A stretch of 49,780 nt of DNA from a virus: the IMG/VR virus record IMGVR_UViG_3300018429_000005, positions 1 through 49,780 of that record. One strand, given 5' to 3'. Below are positions 1 to 6,404 of this stretch, in pieces; position 1 is the first letter of the stretch, and every line of letters begins with the position of its first letter. Under the pieces are notes generated by a model. It did not search any database. It had not been told where the DNA came from and saw only the letters and a list, made by a program, of their open reading frames with translations. A program made the translations under genes and the position numbers.

Positions 1-123
1 CCGGCCTGCGGGCGGCGCGATCCGATGCGGTGCTTAGCCGAGCCCTTGCCCTGATGTCAAGATCCTCGGTCGCTCGGCTCATCGGCGAGAGCGGCGCGGG
101 CGACACCACGGCACCATGCGGCC
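1..123. repeat. Terminal direct repeat, left copy
   Basis: These 123 bases are identical to 49658-49780. The repeat runs into the 3' part of the first minus-strand gene, so the right copy carries only a fragment of that gene. Such an overlap is what an assembler leaves when it closes a circular or circularly permuted genome; a true short terminal repeat would look the same in one sequence. The genome is complete either way. Confidence 0.95.
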
Positions 124-368
124 ATTTGGTCATCCTCCCGCACGATGGTTCGCAGCGCCCCCTCCAGCCTCTCTATCCTCTCCGCTTGTTCGAGGATCAT
201 GACGGCGGCTCCATCAAGCTCATCGGCTTGGACGGTTAGGTAAACGTCGTCTCCCTCGGAGTCGTATACGGGGTTTTCACGAAAAGCTGCCGCGCTGGTT
301 TTTAGCCTCGCCAGCAATTCCTTGATCCTCGCGAGATCGTGGGCGTCCGCTTTGGTGGGGTTGGTCAT
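57..368 (-). CDS. Small hypothetical phage protein (103 aa)
   Basis: The family was not recognised. The protein is 103 aa, acidic and mostly helical, with a heptad-like stretch in its second half (ILEQAERIERLEGALRTIV) that could form a short coiled coil. Its ATG overlaps the stop of the upstream minus-strand gene in an ATGA junction, which points to translational coupling and supports the start. It is the last gene of the leftward operon, and its 3' end lies inside the terminal repeat. The convergent plus-strand operon ends at 49607, with a hairpin terminator between the two. Confidence 0.7.
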   Translation of the reverse strand: MTNPTKADAHDLARIKELLARLKTSAAAFRENPVYDSEGDDVYLTVQADELDGAAVMILEQAERIERLEGALRTIVREDDQMAAWCRGVARAALADEPSDRGS

Positions 369-655
369 AAGTGGTCCTTATTCTCAGGCGGTTCTCCGCA
401 GATGTCGCAGCTCTTGTCCCCGCAGTGATCTTGCCAGTCGTCGTCGAGTACATCGACGCGCTCTGCACAGGCCCGAACAGCTTTCGCCCAGCAAAGCAAG
501 CGATCAGCCTCGACATCATAGGTAAGCCTGTGAAGATGCTTCCTGTCAGGTGATACGATTAATGGAACGCTCTCTGCAACTGAGCGGGCCACGTTGCCAA
601 GTCGTTCTAACTCTCTTGCCGCTTCAATCGCGAGCTCCCTGTCTTTGCGCGTCAT
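365..655 (-). CDS. Small hypothetical protein with C-terminal Cys motifs (96 aa)
   Basis: The open frame extends upstream, but the part before MTRKDREL is low-quality shadow sequence, so the ATG at 655 is preferred. The protein is mainly helical, with an amphipathic segment (LAIEAARELERLGNVARSV), and ends in CGDKSCDICGEPP, a plausible metal-binding knuckle. The stop overlaps the start of the next gene by ATGA. The function is unknown. Confidence 0.65.
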   Translation of the reverse strand: MTRKDRELAIEAARELERLGNVARSVAESVPLIVSPDRKHLHRLTYDVEADRLLCWAKAVRACAERVDVLDDDWQDHCGDKSCDICGEPPENKDHL

Positions 656-659
656 GCGA

Positions 660-2030
660 TCAACTCCCTGTAGATGAGATTGGGGGCTTGGGCCGACACC
701 CTGGACACAGGCCATCAGACAGAGGCGAGTAGCGAGTGCATTTGTCACAGAAGCCCATCGGCTCGCCGTTGGATATCGCCTCTGCTCCTTCTTGATCCGG
801 GGGGAGAAGGGAGAGAACTTCCCCCGCGAGCTTTTTGGCGGTGTCGGCTTTGATGCGGCTCTTGGCAGCGTCCTGCCCGCCCTTCTCCGACAGGCGTCGG
901 AAGTGAGCGGCGTACGCGGCAATCCTTGTCGAACAGCTCCGTATTCCATCCTCGTAGGTCTTGGCTGGCGGGATTTGGTCGGGCTGAGACGAGAGGCGTT
1001 CGAGCGCGCGTTGTGCTATTGCATAGATTTGCCCGCCGGACTTCAGCGCGATCTCCCGCAAATCTGCTCGCAGCGCCTCCCGCACTTCCTCGGGCATCAC
1101 GGGCTGTTGGGCCGGGGCAGGCTGAGTGCGGCGCAATGCTGTTACTGCGCCTCGATAGGCTATCATATTCACCACATCGCGCTCGTACTGATCTTCGGAC
1201 GGCGCGACCGCATCCGCGATTTGGAATGCCAGGCGCTGCATTTCCGCATCGCTCATCACCTGTTGGGCTGCGGCCTCTTTGCGCCCAGCCTCACGACCAA
1301 CAGCGCAGCCATCTGCATAGGCTGCCAGTCTGGCCGCTCCCTCCGCTTGGGAAATCCGATCGCCGAGCCCGGAGCCTGCCACCCGTTCCACATCCTTCTC
1401 TGTTGGAACAGATCGTGCGGTTGCGGCGCGGCGGTGGCGGGCGAAGGTTTGGACAGCTTCGTCTTTATCTTCATAGCCGTCCTTGACCATAGCTGCATAA
1501 TGCTGCTTATGGCCAGTCGTGCGGCCCAAGCCAAGCCAATGGAGCAGTTTTGCGGCCTCATCACGATCAGCCTGCGTGACTTCCACATCCCCCTCTGTTG
1601 GGGCTGAGCTGCCGTCACTGCCCTTGGCAAACATCCTAGCCAAGTTAGGAGGCCACGCCTTGTCTTCCTCTGTTGGGGCTGGCGGGACATTGGGGATTAG
1701 GGCTGCTATAGCTGCCACTGCTGCGTCCCATCCAGCATCAAAACAATACTCCGGGCCACAGTTTTGCATGATGTCGGCAGTGAGCATCGCAGAATGTCTT
1801 TGGCCTTCGATTAGAGACCGTAGCTGCGTACCCTCTCCTGGCTCTGCGGGGGTTAGGGCTGCGATGATGGCGCGGATGGAGACCTGAACGATTTGCGACA
1901 GGTGTTCGAACGGGCATGTTCGGACGGTCGCAGGCATGGTTTCAAAGTCAGTCGCCTCGAAAGCCGTAGCCAAAATCTCACGTGCTCTTTCTTCCATATT
2001 GGTGTCTGAGTCTGTTATGAGGTCATCCAT
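660..2030 (-). CDS. 456-aa modular protein with C-terminal zinc ribbon
   Basis: No specific family was recognised. The protein is mostly helical and acidic, with three linker-like peptides of the form PTE-x-D (APTEEDKAW, APTEGDVEV, VPTEKDVERV) separating modules, and it ends in a CDKC...CPGC zinc-ribbon pair. The repeats are also visible in DNA, near 1396, 1593 and 1667. An ATG at 2036 is in frame but sits directly against the AGGGAGA ribosome site; the ATG at 2030 has normal spacing and is chosen. Either start overlaps the end of the upstream gene. It is the largest gene of the leftward arm, and its role is unknown. Confidence 0.7.
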   Translation of the reverse strand: MDDLITDSDTNMEERAREILATAFEATDFETMPATVRTCPFEHLSQIVQVSIRAIIAALTPAEPGEGTQLRSLIEGQRHSAMLTADIMQNCGPEYCFDAGWDAAVAAIAALIPNVPPAPTEEDKAWPPNLARMFAKGSDGSSAPTEGDVEVTQADRDEAAKLLHWLGLGRTTGHKQHYAAMVKDGYEDKDEAVQTFARHRRAATARSVPTEKDVERVAGSGLGDRISQAEGAARLAAYADGCAVGREAGRKEAAAQQVMSDAEMQRLAFQIADAVAPSEDQYERDVVNMIAYRGAVTALRRTQPAPAQQPVMPEEVREALRADLREIALKSGGQIYAIAQRALERLSSQPDQIPPAKTYEDGIRSCSTRIAAYAAHFRRLSEKGGQDAAKSRIKADTAKKLAGEVLSLLPPDQEGAEAISNGEPMGFCDKCTRYSPLSDGLCPGCRPKPPISSTGS

Positions 2031-2481
2031 CGTCATTCTCCCTTGCGGCGAGAGCGCGGAGGCAGGCGGCTGTGAGAGCGAGGGCTATAAGGCCTTGAGG
2101 GGCGACTGCCATATTGAGTACACCGCCACCGCCAGACCCACTCACTCCGGCGAAAGCGAGCGGCTTATCAGAGCCAGGTACTGCTCCGAAACCCACCGAC
2201 CAATGGCACCCTTCTGGCACCAGCAACATTGCCGAGTCAACGGAGGCGGTGTAGCGAGGAGCCGAGATTTCTGGCGGCTCCAACGTCTCATCCTCGGCCC
2301 ATTCGCGAAGATCGCTGAACGTGCCGTAGATCGGCTTCCGGGGGAAACGGCCCGGTTCATGGTCGATTATCCATGGCTTATCCGGGTGCACCGCGATCTC
2401 GACAAGAGTATCCAGTCGCCGATCAGGCCCGTTCGCAGCTTCGCACCGCTCGGCCAGCGTTTCCAACTCTGCTCGCGACAT
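2023..2481 (-). CDS. Conserved phage hypothetical protein (152 aa)
   Basis: The start MSRAELETLAERCEAA is chosen because the in-frame extension upstream is shadow sequence overlapping the 43-aa gene. The central YTASVDSAMLLVPEGCHWSV and the alanine-rich C-terminal helix (LALTAACLRALAAREN) match a small-protein type that recurs in phages of alpha- and gammaproteobacteria. That family has no assigned role. The gene starts 2 nt after the stop of the 43-aa gene and overlaps the start of the 456-aa gene, so it belongs to one tightly packed operon. Confidence 0.8.
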   Translation of the reverse strand: MSRAELETLAERCEAANGPDRRLDTLVEIAVHPDKPWIIDHEPGRFPRKPIYGTFSDLREWAEDETLEPPEISAPRYTASVDSAMLLVPEGCHWSVGFGAVPGSDKPLAFAGVSGSGGGGVLNMAVAPQGLIALALTAACLRALAARENDDG

Positions 2482-2483
2482 AG

Positions 2484-2615
2484 CTATTTCCCCTCCGAAC
2501 CGCGGACGATACCCCTGAGCCATTCCCGTGCTGTAATCGCATCGTGATCGGGCAGGATGGCAAGCGCCCAATGGATCAGCTTTGCGGAGATCAGGCGGCG
2601 GAGTTCGTCCATCAT
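2484..2615 (-). CDS. 43-aa small hypothetical protein
   Basis: The protein begins MMDELRRLISAKLIHWALAI and ends REWLRGIVRGSEGK. A GAGAGGACTGAAAAG leader, a variant of the leader shared by the left-arm genes, precedes tandem ATG codons. A sigma-70-like promoter lies just upstream at 2644-2672, making this the first gene of an internal transcription unit. Its amphipathic helical character is visible; its function is unknown. Confidence 0.65.
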   Translation of the reverse strand: MMDELRRLISAKLIHWALAILPDHDAITAREWLRGIVRGSEGK

Positions 2616-2643
2616 CTTTTCAGTCCTCTCGGTTCAATTCTGC

Positions 2644-2672
2644 TCTGTAAAGCAACAGGTTCACAGTGTCAA
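2644..2672 (-). promoter_or_regulatory. Sigma-70-type promoter, leftward
   Basis: Read on the minus strand, there is a perfect TTGACA, a 17-nt spacer and TACAGA. The first downstream ATG is at 2615, leaving a leader of about 20 nt with a ribosome site. The stretch 2616-2703 holds no gene. The pattern resembles the minus-strand promoters at 5509-5537 and 45805-45832. Confidence 0.6.
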
Positions 2673-2703
2673 TCGCCCCTTGCCTTGATAGGTTCGGATC
2701 GAT

Positions 2704-3000
2704 TCACTCGCAAAGACGAAGCGCTTCGGCGACAGTCAGCCCGTCGATCTCGGGGCGTTCTGGATGGTAAATTTTGCCCGTCATGACGCAGGCACTGAAA
2801 CCGGCGGCATAGAGCTTCTCGAATTTCTTTACCTGCGTAGGGCTAGCGACATAGCCGCTGCCCCGGTGGACCCAACGGCAGTTAAGGCCGTCGCCGATCA
2901 ATCGTGCCGCCCTGGTCTTGTAGCCGGTACCGTCCCGCGTCGGGCTCACAATCAGCTTCCCCTTCGCATAGCGCGCCAGTGAAATTGAGTAGTCTGACAT
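2704..3000 (-). CDS. Hypothetical protein (98 aa)
   Basis: A strong ribosome site (GGAGGA) 8 nt before the ATG fixes the start. The protein is basic and probably beta-rich in its first half (SLARYAKGKLIVSPTRDGTG). In size and context it is an early phage protein. No family was recognised, and nothing suggests lysozyme or peptidase activity. Confidence 0.75.
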   Translation of the reverse strand: MSDYSISLARYAKGKLIVSPTRDGTGYKTRAARLIGDGLNCRWVHRGSGYVASPTQVKKFEKLYAAGFSACVMTGKIYHPERPEIDGLTVAEALRLCE

Positions 3001-3003
3001 CGT

Positions 3004-3150
3004 TCATTCCTCCATTTCGAGTTCATTCAGCCGTGCGCGAAGCCGGGCCTGCAATGCCGCGGCCGCCGGCGCGATCAGCACGCCCAGCGCCTGCACCGCC
3101 AGCTCCAGATCCTCGCGGCTGAGCCTCACGGCGATTTCCGGTCGCGTCAT
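3004..3150 (-). CDS. 48-aa helical protein
   Basis: The start MTRPEIAVRLSREDLELAVQ is chosen because it overlaps the previous stop in an ATGA junction; the longer open frame upstream is shadow. The C-terminal part (QARLRARLNELEMEE) is a short amphipathic helix. The stop lies just inside the ribosome-site region of the next gene. The function is unknown. Confidence 0.6.
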   Translation of the reverse strand: MTRPEIAVRLSREDLELAVQALGVLIAPAAAALQARLRARLNELEMEE

Positions 3151-3491
3151 GGCTTTCTCCGATCGTGATGGTCGACCAGGATCGCAATCGCGGGATCGGC
3201 GAGGATCGCGTCGACGATTGCAGCGCCATGCGGTCTGTGTTCGTGATCGAGGCGCATGAGCGCCTTTATCGCCGCCCGGATCAATCGATTGCGCACCGCA
3301 GCGCGAACCTCGGCTGCGTGTGCTTCCTGCATCTTCCTGTTGCGCGCCGGCGTGATCGCCAGCGTGTGGCCTCGGGCGCGCAGCCGGTCTGTCAGGCGAT
3401 GGGCGATGCACCAGGTCTTGTGATGCTCCGACGGAAGCTCGCGATGGAGCCAGTCCGGGTAGAACGGGATATCCTGCGGCTCCTGGTTCAT
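3147..3491 (-). CDS. Hypothetical basic protein (114 aa)
   Basis: The start MNQEPQDIPFYPDWLHREL is chosen; it overlaps the upstream stop by 4 nt. The protein is rich in Arg, Ala and His, with a helical middle (RNRKMQEAHAAEVRAAVRNRLIRAAIKALM) that could bind nucleic acid or oligomerise. It is coupled at both ends by ATGA junctions. No family was recognised. Confidence 0.65.
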   Translation of the reverse strand: MNQEPQDIPFYPDWLHRELPSEHHKTWCIAHRLTDRLRARGHTLAITPARNRKMQEAHAAEVRAAVRNRLIRAAIKALMRLDHEHRPHGAAIVDAILADPAIAILVDHHDRRKP

Positions 3492-3868
3492 GACGTCGAC
3501 TCCTCGCGCTCGAAATACAGGCACTGCGCGACACTCGGATAATCGCTGTCGCTGATCGGCAAGGGCGCGGCCCGCACATAGATAGGCGCGCCGCGGCAAT
3601 CGCCTTGCAAATACAAAGAGAGGCCCATGCGCTCTGCCTCGATCAGGATGCCCTTTTCCAGGAGCGCGGTGCGCGAGCGATAGGCCGGAGAATTGCCCGC
3701 CCACGCATAGGAGCACTCATTCTCCCACCGCTGGCGAAGCTCCTCGCCTCTCTCGGCGAGCCAGCGCAAGCATTTCACGTCACCTTGCCAACCCTCCTCG
3801 GCCAGCTTAGCGACGATGGAGGACTCATATGCGAGCGGTTTGTTCGATACGTTCGCTGCGTTCAGCAT
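3488..3868 (-). CDS. Hypothetical protein (126 aa)
   Basis: The start MLNAANVSNKPLAYESS is fixed by the left-arm leader GAGGAGACTGGAA immediately before the ATG. The protein contains a Trp-rich helical part (LRWLAERGEELRQRWENE) and a beta-rich C-terminal part with IYVRAAPLPI. The family was not recognised. The stop overlaps the next start. Confidence 0.7.
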   Translation of the reverse strand: MLNAANVSNKPLAYESSIVAKLAEEGWQGDVKCLRWLAERGEELRQRWENECSYAWAGNSPAYRSRTALLEKGILIEAERMGLSLYLQGDCRGAPIYVRAAPLPISDSDYPSVAQCLYFEREESTS

Positions 3869-3938
3869 TTCCAGTCTCCTCGGTTTTCCGCTGATGCGGC
3901 TGTGCCGGCGCCTTGGGGCTGGCGCCGGCAAGGTCGAA

Positions 3939-4217
3939 TCAGTCAGGTTGCCAGTTAAAGTCACCGCGGTTCATCTCTCCGACCGTTGGGGAGCGTAGCT
4001 TCGCCCCATCCGGGCGCTTCCAGCCGTGATACCAGCCCGGATAGAAAGCGCCGAGCTTGCCCGGCACCGGTCGCGTCTTTGTGATCGTTTCGATCGCGCC
4101 GCAATCAGGGCATTCGTAACGGAGCGTTATTTCTGTATTTTCGATGATGGCGGCATGGCTTTCGCAAAACCCGCAAATGCGAGGCTTTCCGCTTTGTACC
4201 AAATCGCAAGTAGGCAT
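3939..4217 (-). CDS. Zinc-ribbon protein (92 aa)
   Basis: Two Cys pairs, CGFC near residue 15 and CPDC near residue 36, form an N-terminal zinc ribbon followed by a Trp- and Tyr-rich tail (AFYPGWYHGWKRPDG). Zinc ribbons of this kind usually bind nucleic acid or proteins; the target is unknown. The leader GGGAGACTGAGAA precedes the ATG. It is one of several small zinc proteins in this genome. Confidence 0.75.
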   Translation of the reverse strand: MPTCDLVQSGKPRICGFCESHAAIIENTEITLRYECPDCGAIETITKTRPVPGKLGAFYPGWYHGWKRPDGAKLRSPTVGEMNRGDFNWQPD

Positions 4218-4243
4218 TTCTCAGTCTCCCAGGGTTGAAAGTG

Positions 4244-4468
4244 TCAGCAACGCGCCGTGGCGTAGCCGTCCGGCACGCGCCGGACGCAAAGCCGTGGGCT
4301 CGGATGTTCGCGCCGCCAGCGCTCGGCCTCGGCCCTGTCCGGCCATATCCAGAGCTGCGCGGGATCAGGGGGCGTGCGATAGCCGGGCGCCGCGGCGCAA
4401 CCGGTCATGCTCAGATACGCGCCTTCGACGCTGAAGACGGCCGCGGCGATCAATACGAAATGTTTCAT
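4244..4468 (-). CDS. Small lipoprotein-like exported protein (74 aa)
   Basis: The N-terminus MKHFVLIAAAVFSV is a short basic plus hydrophobic signal, followed by YLSMTGC, a non-ideal lipobox, so signal peptidase II processing is possible but not certain. The mature part is Arg-, Trp- and Pro-rich. The leader AGGAGACTGAGACA precedes the ATG. A secreted or envelope-associated early protein could act in superinfection exclusion; that is inference only. Confidence 0.65.
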   Translation of the reverse strand: MKHFVLIAAAVFSVEGAYLSMTGCAAAPGYRTPPDPAQLWIWPDRAEAERWRREHPSPRLCVRRVPDGYATARC

Positions 4469-4488
4469 TGTCTCAGTCTCCTTTCCGA

Positions 4489-4644
4489 TCAGCGATGTGC
4501 GAGGCGCACGCTTTCCTTGCCCGTGCCTTCGCAGGAACAGCGATAGGCGTAACGCGGATCGCCGCGATGTGGTGGCGTGGTCCAGTCGACGCGGCCCGTG
4601 CCATGACAGCCCTGGCAGACGTCGTGCGGGTTGATGGTTTTCAT
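4489..4644 (-). CDS. DnaJ-type zinc-finger mini-protein (51 aa)
   Basis: The frame reads MKTINPHDVCQGCHGTGRVD and later YRCSCEGTGKESV. The CxGCHGTG and CSCEGTG motifs are the zinc-knuckle repeat of DnaJ cysteine-rich domains, here standing alone. The gene is preceded by GAGGAGACTGAGACA, the left-arm leader. It is probably a metal-binding protein that contacts another protein or nucleic acid. Confidence 0.75.
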   Translation of the reverse strand: MKTINPHDVCQGCHGTGRVDWTTPPHRGDPRYAYRCSCEGTGKESVRLAHR

Positions 4645-4663
4645 TGTCTCAGTCTCCTCGGGA

Positions 4664-4834
4664 TTATGCGGCCAAAGCGCCGCGGATCAAGTTCGCGTAT
4701 TTCAGCGGCAGCGGATCGCCGAGCTCGCCGGCCTCGAGCCGCTGCAACGTGCGAAAGCCGATGCCGAGAATGCGCGCGGCATGGCGCTGCGGGCCGATCG
4801 CCTGGCGGAGCGTGGTGAAGGTTGCGGGAGTCAC
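4664..4834 (-). CDS. Small helix-turn-helix regulator, Cro/XRE-like (56 aa)
   Basis: The gene starts with GTG, with GGGAGG at good spacing, in a GTGA overlap with the upstream gene. The sequence FTTLRQAIGPQRHAARILGI followed by GFRTLQRLEAGELGDPLPLK fits a helix-turn-helix with the second helix contacting DNA, as in small Xre-like proteins. It is the only clear DNA-binding regulator of the left arm and a candidate for one of the palindromes at 5518-5774. No direct proof of its target is visible. Confidence 0.7.
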   Translation of the reverse strand: MTPATFTTLRQAIGPQRHAARILGIGFRTLQRLEAGELGDPLPLKYANLIRGALAA

Positions 4835-5088
4835 GTAAGCCTCCCATGAAGCCGAGCGCGGCGCTTATACGGCCTCCCGATAGGATCGGTGCCATCGCTC
4901 GCCGGGCTCATAAGGGCGATTTCCTCACGAACCTCCCAAAGCGCCTTTTCCAGCCGCCGGCGCGCCCAGCGTATATCGCGCTCGCCTCGCCGCGTTGGGG
5001 AGCGTCCGTGTTCTATCACAGTGTTGTTGTAGGAATTCCGGGCGTAGAAGACTTCGTTGAGCCGTTGTTCAGCGCTAGTCGCGGTCAT
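4831..5088 (-). CDS. Hypothetical basic helical protein (85 aa)
   Basis: The ATG follows a GGAGGG site. The protein is rich in Arg and helical (RRGERDIRWARRRLEKALWE), which fits nucleic-acid binding or coiled-coil formation. The stop overlaps the GTG start of the helix-turn-helix gene, so the two are co-translated. The function is unknown. Confidence 0.7.
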   Translation of the reverse strand: MTATSAEQRLNEVFYARNSYNNTVIEHGRSPTRRGERDIRWARRRLEKALWEVREEIALMSPASDGTDPIGRPYKRRARLHGRLT

Positions 5089-5091
5089 CGC

Positions 5092-5307
5092 TTAGACCCT
5101 CCGCAGTTCGGAATTAGGGATGCGCAGATTGGTGTAGGTACCGCGATAGCGAAGGTTGACGTAAATCGGCGCTCGCTCACCATAGCTGACAAACTCCGCT
5201 CGCTCACCTTCGCCGTCGGTCACCCGCTCACCAGGGGTAAGATCGGTGAGTGCGCCATTCTGCTTAGCGATTACCAAGTCGCGCGGATCAAAGTCTTGAG
5301 TAAACAT
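5092..5307 (-). CDS. Small beta-rich hypothetical protein (71 aa)
   Basis: The leader AGAGGAGATTGGAAA precedes the ATG. The sequence alternates charged loops and short strands (ERAPIYVNLRYRGTYTNLRI), compatible with an SH3-like or OB-like mini-barrel. No family was identified. Confidence 0.7.
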   Translation of the reverse strand: MFTQDFDPRDLVIAKQNGALTDLTPGERVTDGEGERAEFVSYGERAPIYVNLRYRGTYTNLRIPNSELRRV

Positions 5308-5376
5308 TTTCCAATCTCCTCTGGCCTTATCCTGATCCGCGCGTCTGTGGTGACGCGCGGACAGGGAAGGTCAGTG

Positions 5377-5481
5377 TCACATTGCCGGAGCGAACATAAC
5401 TGGCGCGAAAAGAATCGGCGCCAGCATCAAAACTACGAGAGCATAAAACAGGAGTTTTTCGATGAGCGTGCTGCGTGGCAT
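5377..5481 (-). CDS. 34-aa single-pass membrane peptide
   Basis: The reading frame gives MPRSTLIEKLLFYALVVLML and continues hydrophobic to FAPAM. The left-arm leader CCGAGGAGACTGAAA is placed directly before the ATG, and the gene is first after the leftward promoter at 5509-5537, so it is probably made early and strongly. A basic N-terminus and about 25 hydrophobic residues indicate an inner-membrane peptide with a cytoplasmic N-terminus. The function is unknown. Confidence 0.7.
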   Translation of the reverse strand: MPRSTLIEKLLFYALVVLMLAPILFAPVMFAPAM

Positions 5482-5508
5482 TTTCAGTCTCCTCGGGTTA
5501 CGAATCAC

Positions 5509-5537
5509 TCTCTACAGTGACGCCACGCTGGCGTCAA
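5509..5537 (-). promoter_or_regulatory. Leftward early promoter
   Basis: Read on the minus strand, TTGACG and TAGAGA are separated by 17 nt, and the first ATG lies 28 nt further down at 5481. The spacer is filled by a perfect palindrome, so binding there would block RNA polymerase. Confidence 0.55.
5518..5536. promoter_or_regulatory. Palindromic operator-like site
   Basis: TGACGCCA-CGC-TGGCGTCA is a perfect inverted repeat with 8-bp arms, lying between the -35 and -10 of the leftward promoter. A T-run follows at 5542-5547 on the plus strand, so a weak rightward terminator is the alternative reading, but no gene reads into it from that side. Confidence 0.55.
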
Positions 5538-5600
5538 GGACTTTTTTCGCGGCTTTTGATTCTCCGGCTGCGCCGCAGGTGTTTTGGTCTGCTATCTGAT

Positions 5601-5619
5601 TGAAAAACAACATTTGTTC
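5601..5619. repeat. Operator-like 19-mer, copy 1
   Basis: TGAAAAACAACATTTGTTC contains the palindrome AACAA-CAT-TTGTT. The identical 19-mer recurs at 5664, exactly 63 bp away, close to six helical turns, as expected for cooperative repressor sites. Confidence 0.7.
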
Positions 5620-5663
5620 AAAAAGCATCATGTGTAAAACGGTCCAGAACAGTTTTAAGTCTC

Positions 5664-5682
5664 TGAAAAACAACATTTGTTC
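5664..5682. repeat. Operator-like 19-mer, copy 2
   Basis: This copy is identical to 5601-5619 and overlaps the -35 region of the extended -10 promoter at 5687-5695. A protein bound here would repress, or activate from the edge of, the rightward promoter. Confidence 0.7.
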
Positions 5683-5686
5683 TCTT

Positions 5687-5695
5687 TGGTATAGT
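5687..5695 (+). promoter_or_regulatory. Rightward extended -10 promoter
   Basis: TGGTATAGT matches the TGn-TATAAT extended -10 form, which needs little or no -35; no good -35 hexamer is visible upstream. Transcription would start near 5702 and reach the terminator at 5797-5820 before the first gene. Confidence 0.5.
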
Positions 5696-5741
5696 TTAAT
5701 TTACATAAAGGCAGATAGGAAAAAGAGAAAGTGTGTTGTGA

Positions 5742-5754
5742 GTGTGATACACAC
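5742..5754. promoter_or_regulatory. Palindrome GTGTG-ATA-CACAC
   Basis: This is a perfect 5-bp-arm palindrome downstream of the putative rightward start site. A second palindrome, TATGT-AC-ACATA at 5763-5774, is centred about two helical turns away. They are possible operators, and a second regulator is needed to explain them. Confidence 0.4.
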
Positions 5755-5796
5755 ATGAATCGTATGTACACATAGGGAATCGAGGATTAAACCATC

Positions 5797-5820
5797 ACAA
5801 GGCGTACAAGCCTTGTTTTT
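5797..5820 (+). terminator. Intrinsic terminator ahead of the rightward operon
   Basis: ACAAGGC-GTACAA-GCCTTGT forms a 7-bp stem with a 6-nt loop followed directly by a T-tract. It lies after the rightward promoter and before the first rightward gene, so it can act as an attenuator of that operon. Confidence 0.65.
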
Positions 5821-5896
5821 CAAGGAGATGAGGGGTAGGAGAAAGTGTTCTGGTTCGATGCTGTTGGAACAAATGATTTGAATCAAGGAGATAGAC

Positions 5897-6364
5897 ATGG
5901 GCAGGTTGTTCAGGCATGTCGGCAGGCCGCGATTGAAGAAGCTGCCGAAGGCGTTGGCGCTTCCGCTGAACGGATCTGAGACGCCTCCACAACGGCGACG
6001 GCGCACGAAATGTCCTTATGTCGCGATGATCCCCGGCGATCGGTTTTTCTGGCCTCTGGCGCCGGACAGCGGCGGTATCGACGTGCAGCGGCGCCGGCTG
6101 ACGCAAAGCATGAGCCTGGCACGGCGCAACACGGGAAAGGATTTCAAGAAGGAGGAAGGTGATAACGGCTATGGTTGGTGGGTGATTTGCATCCCGGTGC
6201 GAAGCCGCAAGCGAGCTCGGCAGCGCAGCGCCGCGGTGAAGCGCATGGAGCGAAACGAATTTGGCTATGCAGTGCCGTCGCGGCATACAGCGCTGCAAGG
6301 GCTGAGCCGATTTGGCCTGGAGGCGCTGCGGCTCAAAGAGGGTGAGCGCCTGCTCGAGGATTGA
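5897..6364 (+). CDS. Hypothetical basic protein, first gene of rightward operon (155 aa)
   Basis: AAGGAGATAGAC precedes the ATG. The protein is strongly basic (PPQRRRRTKCP; SRKRARQRSAAVKRMER), suggesting RNA or DNA binding. No domain was recognised. As the first gene after the attenuator-like terminator and just upstream of terS, it could be a late regulator or antiterminator, but this is inferred from position and charge only. Confidence 0.6.
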   Translation: MGRLFRHVGRPRLKKLPKALALPLNGSETPPQRRRRTKCPYVAMIPGDRFFWPLAPDSGGIDVQRRRLTQSMSLARRNTGKDFKKEEGDNGYGWWVICIPVRSRKRARQRSAAVKRMERNEFGYAVPSRHTALQGLSRFGLEALRLKEGERLLED

Positions 6365-6367
6365 TAT

Positions 6368-6396
6368 TTGACAGGCCGCGTGCGCACGCCTATTTT
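6368..6396 (+). promoter_or_regulatory. Promoter for terS
   Basis: TTGACA, a 17-nt spacer and TATTTT form a near-consensus sigma-70 promoter. The expected start site, near 6403, is almost at the terS ATG (6405), so the message would be leaderless or nearly so. Confidence 0.55.
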
Positions 6397-6404
6397 TTCG
6401 GCCT

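Larger units (their letters stand above)
5538..5896. other. Divergent control region without genes
   Basis: This A+T-richer stretch separates the leftward early genes from the rightward operon. It holds the two 19-bp repeats, an extended -10 promoter, two further palindromes and an intrinsic terminator, each listed separately. The open frames crossing it have unlikely composition and no ribosome sites. Confidence 0.7.

Noticed and set aside
5518-5547. The palindrome plus T-run as a rightward terminator
   Set aside because: No rightward gene or promoter precedes it, and its position between the -35 and -10 of the leftward promoter fits an operator better.
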